64,000 bases of DNA from the NCBI RefSeq assembly GCF_024205705.1, contig NZ_CP073115.1:186001-250000 (forward strand), written 5' to 3'. The number at the start of each line of letters is the position of its first letter. Position 1 is the first letter of the stretch. The notes under the pieces are model-generated. The model made no database searches. It had not been told where the DNA came from and saw only the letters and a program-made list of their open reading frames with translations. The position numbers were made by a program, and so were the translations under genes. Shown here piece after piece: positions 58,718-64,000 of this stretch. The stretch comes from Neisseria subflava. GTDB lineage: Bacteria; Pseudomonadota; Gammaproteobacteria; Burkholderiales; Neisseriaceae.

Positions 58718-59772
58718 GTTGGGTTTCCGGTACGGCGGCCACTTCTGCCTTGAATCTGCAAACGGATTTCAGACGGCCTGATGTGGTGTCTTATACGTTT
58801 TTAAACCAGCCGCAGCAAGCTGCTTATTTTCGTGCATTTGCTAGCGACAGTTTGGGGCGGAAGGAATTTGCGGATATCGCCGAACAACATTTGCGCCGAG
58901 CCGCCGAAAATGCAGGCTGGCCGTCTGAAAGCTGGCACGATGCGCCGGTTTTTATCGGTTCCAGTTCCTATTCCATCTCCGAATATGAAAACCGCCATCT
59001 TGCAGGCAATAGGGCGGCAGAGGAACACAATCTGCTTTATCTTGCCGAAGATTTGCGCCGGCGCAGCAGCAATCGGCAGATTTTCAGTTTCGCTACTGCC
59101 TGCACTTCATCTGCCCATGCGCTGATTCAGGCGGATAATTGTTTGCGCGGAGGGGCGGAGCGCGCCTTTGTGCTTGGTATTGAAAACCTCAACCGGCTGA
59201 CTTTGCTGCATTTTCACAGTTTGGGTTTGCTGGCCGAACAGTATCAGCCTTTTGGCGGAAACGGTTTGATTCTAGGCGAAGGTGTTGCCGCACTTGCCTT
59301 GTCTTCCGTCGCGCCCGAATCTTCTTCAGGTCGTCTGAAACTTATCGGACACGCCGCCAATACAGGCAATGACCTGATTCAAAGCGATGGCCAAGCGCAG
59401 GAGCAAGTGATGCGACGCGCTTTGGGTGTTGCAGGCATCGCTCCTGAAAGCATTGCAGCCGTTAAAACACACGGCATCGGCACGGCTGACAGCGATGCCG
59501 CCGAATTGGCCGCACTGGAAAATATATTCGGTACACTGCCGCCTTTGATGGCGTTCAAGCCGCAAATCGGACACACGCTTGGCGCAACGGCAGCCCTTGA
59601 AACAGCCTTGCTTTTATCCGCTTTAAAACAAGGCAAAAGCAGCGATTATCAGGGGCGGGAAATTTGTTTTTCCGAGTGCGCGGCTTCACAAAAAGGCGGC
59701 TTTTTCTGTTTGGCTAATCAGTTTGGTTTTGGCGGCAGCAACACATCTTTGGTATGGCAATGGCAACCGTAA
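58714..59772 (+). CDS. Beta-ketoacyl-ACP synthase
   Basis: A 352-residue KAS I/II-type condensing enzyme. The active-site cysteine is in FATACTSSAHALIQADNCLRGG, with the histidines in VKTHGIGTADSDAAE and KPQIGHTLGATAALE, so the Cys-His-His triad is present. The C-terminal FGFGGSNTSLV motif is intact. The N-terminal 60 residues are short compared with FabF (about 410 residues). The start is GTG, overlapping the carrier-protein stop. It overlaps the next gene by 19 bases. The enzyme likely builds a fatty or polyketide chain on the adjacent carrier protein. An uptake sequence lies at the start of the frame. Confidence 0.9.
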   Translation: MSWVSGTAATSALNLQTDFRRPDVVSYTFLNQPQQAAYFRAFASDSLGRKEFADIAEQHLRRAAENAGWPSESWHDAPVFIGSSSYSISEYENRHLAGNRAAEEHNLLYLAEDLRRRSSNRQIFSFATACTSSAHALIQADNCLRGGAERAFVLGIENLNRLTLLHFHSLGLLAEQYQPFGGNGLILGEGVAALALSSVAPESSSGRLKLIGHAANTGNDLIQSDGQAQEQVMRRALGVAGIAPESIAAVKTHGIGTADSDAAELAALENIFGTLPPLMAFKPQIGHTLGATAALETALLLSALKQGKSSDYQGREICFSECAASQKGGFFCLANQFGFGGSNTSLVWQWQP

Positions 59773-60443
59773 ATCCTAATATCCGTATTACCGCCGCTGT
59801 GCGTTTTGATACTGACGCTGGCACCGGCGGTAAAATCCTCAAACAAACCTTAAAGCAGCAAAGCGGTATAGATACCCGCCGCCTCAGCCGCTTGAGTTTG
59901 ATTGCCGCGCTTGGTGCAGGGCAATTGAAGGAACAAAGCGAAATCCGTCCTGATTGCGCTGTTTTTTTCGGTACGCCGTTTTCTTCGCCATCCGTATTTG
60001 AAAAAATGGCAGACAATGTGCTGAACCATCACGCCGCGATGCCGTTTGACTTTATTGCCAATCTGCACAACTCCCCCGTTTTTCACACCGCGCAAGCGTT
60101 AGGCACGCATGGTACAACTTTGGTTGTGGCTGCCGACAACAATGTAGATACCTGCTTTCATCCATTATTGCTGGCGATGCAGTCTTTGAAAAATGGCGGA
60201 CAGGCTGCGGTTGGCTGGGCATACGAATATCAAGCGGCTCATGCCGATACCCATGAAGGCAGTATTTGGATTTTGCTTGAAGCCGGTGCAGAGCAGGGGG
60301 TTCCCTTTGTGTTGAATGATGAAGTGATGCAGGCTGATAGGCCGTCTGAAAAGCCGCAATATTATTGGCAAAGTATCGCTGATTGGATAGAAGCAGTAAT
60401 GGCGCACGAGGGTAGGGATGTGAAAAAATGTACTTTGGTGTGA
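59754..60443 (+). CDS. Cysteine-less ketosynthase-like protein (chain-length-factor type)
   Basis: A 229-residue protein that resembles the N-terminal half of ketosynthases (IRPDCAVFFGTPFSSPSVFEKM, then LHNSPVFHTAQALGTHGTTLVV), but the position of the catalytic cysteine is taken by NSPVF, so it cannot condense by itself. Such decarboxylation-capable or structural partners occur as the chain-length factor in type II polyketide and aryl polyene systems. It overlaps the ketosynthase gene by 19 bases, which supports an obligate complex. It could alternatively be a truncated ketosynthase. Start is ATG at 59754, with a second ATG at 59760. Confidence 0.78.
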   Translation: MAMATVNPNIRITAAVRFDTDAGTGGKILKQTLKQQSGIDTRRLSRLSLIAALGAGQLKEQSEIRPDCAVFFGTPFSSPSVFEKMADNVLNHHAAMPFDFIANLHNSPVFHTAQALGTHGTTLVVAADNNVDTCFHPLLLAMQSLKNGGQAAVGWAYEYQAAHADTHEGSIWILLEAGAEQGVPFVLNDEVMQADRPSEKPQYYWQSIADWIEAVMAHEGRDVKKCTLV

Positions 60444-60501
60444 TCGACAAATGATTTTAGAGAAAGTATTTGTCTTTTGAATAAATAAGGTTTGCACCAT
60501 T

Positions 60502-60539
60502 AAAAAGGCCGTCTGAAAATATTTTCAGACGGCCTTTTT
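60502..60539. terminator. Inverted uptake-sequence terminator
   Basis: AAAAAGGCCGTCTGAAAAT and its inverse, a 19-base stem with nearly no loop, then T-run. It sits between the convergent ketosynthase-like gene and the secreted protein. Confidence 0.75.
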
Positions 60540-60553
60540 GTATCAAAAACCAA

Positions 60554-61867
60554 TCAACGAGACATCTCGCCTTGAATAGCGCGGATATTCGCTTTACGGG
60601 CGTTGATGGTACGGGTCAGCTGTTGGATTTTAATCTGATCACCTTTTTGTTTGGCCGCATTCAACTGGGTTTGAAGGCGGGTAATGGCAGCCTGTTCATT
60701 GCGTACTTCGGTCTGCAATATCTGTTTGCGGGTTTCTTTAGGTTTGGGTTGTGGTGCAGCAATGGTTGCAGGAATGGTACGAATCGGTGCTTTGCGGCGG
60801 ATGTCTTGCTGGCTATTTTGCTTGGCCTGGCGTTTCTGTATGCTGTTGCGTAGGAGGATATTCAGACGCGGATTAGCAGCTTCGGCAGTATTGGTAACGC
60901 CACCGATCGGACCATTTAGCAGAATTTTGATGTCGTTATCGACATCTTTATCGCTGAAGAGTGCATCAGTGGTTGGTCCATATGCTTTGGGCAATGGGGT
61001 TTTGGTAGGCTTCGTTGGAGTTGCTGTCGCTGGTATGGGTTCGGTCGGCTTGACCGAGTCTGTCAGTGCGAAAATCTCGGTTGTAGATCCTGTTAATATA
61101 TTGGTTTTGTCGGACGATGCAGAAGAGTTTTCAGCGTTAAGTGGTTTGGTTACTGTTTTTTTAATATTGGTTGTGCGGTTTATCGATGTTTTGGAAACAG
61201 TTTGTTCTGTGTGTGTAACTTCAGTTTTGGCCGGTTCTTCGGCTGTTGTACTTTTTGCTGTCTTGTTGTCCAATGGCTCCAAATCTAGAGAATGATTCAG
61301 GAATTGGGTGGTGGTAGCTTGGTCAGTGTGCACGTTCGGGGCGGCGAGAGTTTGGGTAGATATCTGCTCAGTATGAGGAGAGAAAAAGCTATCCGATCTA
61401 TGATTTTCCTGAGGGGTAGTTTGTGCCTGAGCGATAGGTGCAGAGGGGTATACTTGAACAACAGGTGTGGTATTGAATATGGCGAAAGTATTAACGGGAT
61501 ATTGCTTGGTTTCAACAGGAGCTATTGCCGTTTGTGTTTCTATAACAGGAACATAGTGATCAGCCGTTGATCTAGTAGTTTTTTGGTTTGTTACTCCTGT
61601 TTTATTGAAAATGTTCTGTGTTCCAACCAATTTCGGATCTGTTTGTTGTTCTGTAAGAGTCGAATTCAAATTTAGCTGCTCAGTGTTTGTTTGAGATACA
61701 TTTGTTTCTACTGGACTGTACGAATCGGTAACGCGGCAGGTATTGTTGATCTGGTGTGAGGTATAAACGGTGATGCCTTCAACATTGCAAACATACTCGG
61801 CAGCGTTGGCGGCGGCAGGGAGGGTCAGGCTGAGGGCAATGGCGGTTTTGCAGAAAAACGGTTTCAT
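60554..61867 (-). CDS. Secreted Thr/Asn-rich protein with C-terminal coiled coil, unknown
   Basis: A 437-residue protein with a signal peptide (MKPFFCKTAIALSLTLPAAANA, cut before AEYVC). The first mature part AEYVCNVEGITVYTSHQINNTC has two cysteines that can pair. A long central stretch (residues about 50-330) is low in complexity and rich in Thr, Ser, Gln, Asn and Lys. The C-terminus (KETRKQILQTEVRNEQAAITR onward) is a coiled coil. No family is recognised. It may be a periplasmic or surface structural protein. The gene is followed by a strong uptake-sequence hairpin. Confidence 0.75.
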   Translation of the reverse strand: MKPFFCKTAIALSLTLPAAANAAEYVCNVEGITVYTSHQINNTCRVTDSYSPVETNVSQTNTEQLNLNSTLTEQQTDPKLVGTQNIFNKTGVTNQKTTRSTADHYVPVIETQTAIAPVETKQYPVNTFAIFNTTPVVQVYPSAPIAQAQTTPQENHRSDSFFSPHTEQISTQTLAAPNVHTDQATTTQFLNHSLDLEPLDNKTAKSTTAEEPAKTEVTHTEQTVSKTSINRTTNIKKTVTKPLNAENSSASSDKTNILTGSTTEIFALTDSVKPTEPIPATATPTKPTKTPLPKAYGPTTDALFSDKDVDNDIKILLNGPIGGVTNTAEAANPRLNILLRNSIQKRQAKQNSQQDIRRKAPIRTIPATIAAPQPKPKETRKQILQTEVRNEQAAITRLQTQLNAAKQKGDQIKIQQLTRTINARKANIRAIQGEMSR

Positions 61868-61995
61868 AAAAGCAATAGAATCAGGTTGTTTGTTTAAAGT
61901 GTAATTATACTATGTACACTGTCAGCATCCGCCAACTTATTTTTAGGCGGTGTAAAACTATGGCTGAAAGGTTGAAAATTGGAATAAAAGGTTTT

Positions 61996-62036
61996 AGGCC
62001 GTCTGAAACTTGTCATATAGAGTTTCAGACGGCCTT
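61996..62036. terminator. Inverted uptake-sequence terminator after luxS
   Basis: AGGCCGTCTGAAACT and AGTTTCAGACGGCCT flank a short loop. It lies just past the luxS stop on the minus strand. Confidence 0.75.
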
Positions 62037-62051
62037 TACTGTCATGGCGGA

Positions 62052-62558
62052 TTAAGCGTTCAACAGGCTTTCGTCCAATGTCAGCTCTTCGTTTTTATTG
62101 ACGGCGACTTTGCGTGCCAAAACGTTTTGGGCGATTTCATGTGCTTCGGCAAGTGAGTGCATCATGTAGGTGCCACATTGGTATTCGTTCAGCTCGGGGA
62201 TTTTGCTTTGGTCTTGAACGGTCAAAACATCCTGCATTGAAGCGAGCCATGCGTCGGCCACTTTTTGCTCGTCGGGCGTGCCGATGAGGCTCATGTAGAA
62301 ACCAGTACGGCAGCCCATCGGGGAAATGTCGATGATTTCAACGCCGTTGCCGTTTAAGTGGTCGCGCATAAAGCCTGCGAACAGGTGTTCCAGCGTGTGA
62401 ATGCCTTTTTCAGGCAGGATTTCTTTGTTGGGAATGCAGAAACGCAGGTCAAACACGGTAATGGTGTCGCCTTTGGGCGTGGTCATGGTTTTTGCTACGC
62501 GTACGGCAGGGGCGTACATACGGGTGTGGTCGACTTTGAAACTGTCTAGTAGGGGCAT
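62052..62558 (-). CDS. luxS: S-ribosylhomocysteine lyase LuxS
   Basis: A 168-residue enzyme that splits S-ribosylhomocysteine into homocysteine and the precursor of autoinducer 2. The zinc-binding HTLEH motif in GIHTLEHLFAGFMR, the DISPMGCRTGFYMSL segment with its catalytic cysteine and the later ECQCGTY-like stretch (ELNEYQCGTYMMHSL) are complete. The length is typical. It ends at an inverted uptake-sequence hairpin and is followed upstream on the same strand by cyaY, 54 bases away. Confidence 0.96.
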   Translation of the reverse strand: MPLLDSFKVDHTRMYAPAVRVAKTMTTPKGDTITVFDLRFCIPNKEILPEKGIHTLEHLFAGFMRDHLNGNGVEIIDISPMGCRTGFYMSLIGTPDEQKVADAWLASMQDVLTVQDQSKIPELNEYQCGTYMMHSLAEAHEIAQNVLARKVAVNKNEELTLDESLLNA

Positions 62559-62612
62559 TTGGGTGTCCTTTGAGGTAAATAGATTTTTAGCTAGGGATAT
62601 TTGAAGACTGAA

Positions 62613-62936
62613 TCACAATTCCGCAATCTCAACTGCTTCGCCCGAAGCCGCACTCAGTGCTTCGTTCAAAACATCGTAGAAATCACGGCTGTCGCGTGTT
62701 GCCAGCCATTTGCCGTTTTGCTCGGCGAAATGGTAGCCGCCGCTTTTGGCTGCAATCCACAATTCTTGGTTGGGCGTGTGGCGGTTGACGATGATTTGCG
62801 TGCCGTCCGCCGCTTCGATGGTCAGGACGTTTCCGGCAAACTGGCAGTCGAAATCCCAGCCGTTTTCGTCGATTTGGTCTTCGATGTGTTCGAATAATTC
62901 TTCGCTCATGCGGATGAATTCGCTTTCGGTCATCAT
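62613..62936 (-). CDS. cyaY: Iron donor protein CyaY (frataxin)
   Basis: A 107-residue frataxin homologue that delivers iron and regulates Fe-S cluster assembly. The acidic first helix (ESEFIRMSEELFEHIEDQIDENG), the strand DFDCQFAGNVLTIEAADGTQIIVNRH, the QELWIAAKSGGYHF motif and the DFYDVLNEALS helix are characteristic. Start may be at either of two adjacent ATGs. It is divergent from the lptM-lysA pair, a common arrangement in beta- and gamma-proteobacteria. Confidence 0.95.
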   Translation of the reverse strand: MMTESEFIRMSEELFEHIEDQIDENGWDFDCQFAGNVLTIEAADGTQIIVNRHTPNQELWIAAKSGGYHFAEQNGKWLATRDSRDFYDVLNEALSAASGEAVEIAEL

Positions 62937-63007
62937 GGCTTTTTGTGTGGTTTTTGTTTAAGATACCGAATCTTGCCACATTCGTAATGATGAAGAAAGT
63001 TTTACTG

Positions 63008-63178
63008 ATGAAATACGGCGTATTTTTTGCAGCGGCAACGGCTCTGCTGCTCTCTGCCTGCGGCTACAAAGGCGACCTCTACCTGCCCAAAGAAGGCGAC
63101 AAGGCGCGCTTCGGCGTGATTCAGACCGGCTTGAAATTCGATACGGCCAAAGAGCCGACCACTCAAACCAACGATTAA
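63008..63178 (+). CDS. lptM: LptM-like outer-membrane lipoprotein
   Basis: A 56-residue lipoprotein with signal MKYGVFFAAATALLLSAC, lipobox LSAC, and the diagnostic start of the mature part, GYKGDLYLPKEGDK. This short pattern defines the LptM (YifL) family, which helps mature the LptDE lipopolysaccharide translocon. The start could lie up to 21 bases earlier (ATG-ATG at 62987 and 62990); I chose the one giving the usual lipoprotein signal. It is followed 16 bases later by lysA, as in many proteobacteria. Confidence 0.88.
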   Translation: MKYGVFFAAATALLLSACGYKGDLYLPKEGDKARFGVIQTGLKFDTAKEPTTQTND

Positions 63179-63194
63179 AAAAGAATTCACAAAC

Positions 63195-64000
63195 ATGACC
63201 TTATCCTGCGAACAAACCCCTTATTCCCACCTTGCCGAGGAATTCGGCACGCCGCTTTATGTGTACAGCAAATCTGCGCTGACCGAGGCGTTTGAAAACT
63301 ACCAAACTGCGTTTGCCGCTTTAAATCCGCTTGTCTGCTACGCAGTGAAAGCCAATGGCAACCTGAGCATCATCAAACACTTTGCTTCTTTGGGGAGCGG
63401 GTTTGACATTGTGTCCGGCGGCGAGTTGGCGCGCGTTTTGGCGGCCGGCGGCGATGCGGCGAAAACGATTTTTTCCGGTGTGGGTAAGAGTGAGGCAGAA
63501 ATTGAATTTGCGCTGAATGCAGGCGTGAAATGCTTCAATATGGAGAGCATTCCTGAAATCGACCGTATTCAGAAAGTTGCCGCGCGTTTAGGTAAAGTCG
63601 CCCCGGTTTCCCTGCGTGTCAATCCTGATGTCGATGCCAAAACCCACCCTTATATCTCCACCGGTTTGAAAGCCAACAAATTCGGTATTGCCTATGCCGA
63701 TGCGCTTGAGGCCTATCGTCATGCTTCCCGACAAAGCCATTTGAAAATTGTCGGTATCGACTGCCATATCGGCTCGCAACTGACCGACCTCAGCCCGCTT
63801 GTCGAAGCCTGCGAACGTATCTTGGCCTTGGTCGACCAACTGGCAGACGAAGGCATTGTGTTGGAACACTTGGACTTGGGCGGTGGTGTCGGCATTGTTT
63901 ATCAAGACGAAAATGTGCCTGATTTGGGCGCGTATGCCCAAGCAGTTCAAAAACTGATGGGTACACGCCGTCTGAAACTGGTCCTCGAGCCAGGCCGTAG
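63195..64000 (+). CDS. lysA: Diaminopimelate decarboxylase LysA, 3' end cut by window
   Basis: The visible 268 codons start MTLSCEQTPYSHLAEEFGTP, with FALNPL-type variation (AALNPLVCYAVKANGNLSI), where the lysine in YAVKAN binds pyridoxal phosphate. GSGFDIVSGGELARVLAAG, NPDVDAKTHPYISTG, KFGIAY, GIDCHIGSQLTD and HLDLGGGVGI are typical of the alanine-racemase-like fold of LysA, the last enzyme of lysine biosynthesis. The frame is still open at the right edge, ending in ...LVLEPGR. It follows lptM by 16 bases and is probably co-transcribed. Confidence 0.95.
   Translation, partial: MTLSCEQTPYSHLAEEFGTPLYVYSKSALTEAFENYQTAFAALNPLVCYAVKANGNLSIIKHFASLGSGFDIVSGGELARVLAAGGDAAKTIFSGVGKSEAEIEFALNAGVKCFNMESIPEIDRIQKVAARLGKVAPVSLRVNPDVDAKTHPYISTGLKANKFGIAYADALEAYRHASRQSHLKIVGIDCHIGSQLTDLSPLVEACERILALVDQLADEGIVLEHLDLGGGVGIVYQDENVPDLGAYAQAVQKLMGTRRLKLVLEPGR

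Overview
The window comes from a Neisseria chromosome, most likely a commensal species. The 12-base uptake sequence AGGCCGTCTGAA (the AG-type dialect, not the ATGCCGTCTGAA of meningococcus and gonococcus) occurs throughout, often as inverted pairs that double as transcription terminators. The species call is inference. The first and last genes (a DUF2339 membrane protein and lysA) are cut by the window ends.

Positions 1-12900 hold housekeeping and transport genes: a DGC-domain protein, an AT-rich orphan membrane protein, uvrD, gapA, a metP/metS-type sodium-dependent amino-acid importer with its 30-residue partner, an lrgAB-type pair with a divergent LysR regulator, and mgtE (frameshifted). 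Positions 13034-14094 are an unusual IS1595-like unit: matching terminal inverted repeats and 8-bp target duplications enclose a SemiSWEET sugar-transporter gene, a fragment of another gene and a 5'-truncated transposase. Then follow thiE-thiS-yciI-thiG, the tsaB-rimI-UDG operon, and a minus-strand operon resembling dialkylresorcinol genes (darA, an acetyltransferase, darB, a conserved unknown, a glutathione transferase).

Positions 22600-33600 carry tRNA-Phe, coaD, a Bax-inhibitor-like protein, yggX, glnE, thiO, glyS (with an AT-rich mosaic segment), mrp/apbC and tRNA-Lys. Positions 33600-49980 are an AT-richer, uptake-sequence-poor locus for type I secretion of a giant adhesin: a lipoprotein, a 3471-residue BapA-like repeat protein, a TolC-like outer membrane protein, and one open frame joining the ABC transporter to the HlyD-like adaptor.

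Positions 50000-64000 hold an ABC-2 exporter, a tandem pair of secreted SH3-like proteins, a BtrH-like acyltransferase or peptidase fold, an RnfB-type ferredoxin, a YchJ-like protein, a candidate small RNA, suhB, rsmE, an acyl carrier protein with a ketosynthase and a cysteine-less partner, a secreted unknown, luxS, cyaY, lptM and lysA. The carrier protein, ketosynthases, BtrH-like protein, ABC exporter and darA/darB could serve one lipid or polyketide pathway scattered along the window; this is a hypothesis.

Several conserved genes (mgtE, thiE, tsaB, probably the transposase and the ABC/HlyD junction) differ from the expected frame by a single missing base, mostly in or beside short homopolymers. 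This looks more like systematic indel error in the assembly than biology, and the affected genes should be read with that in mind.
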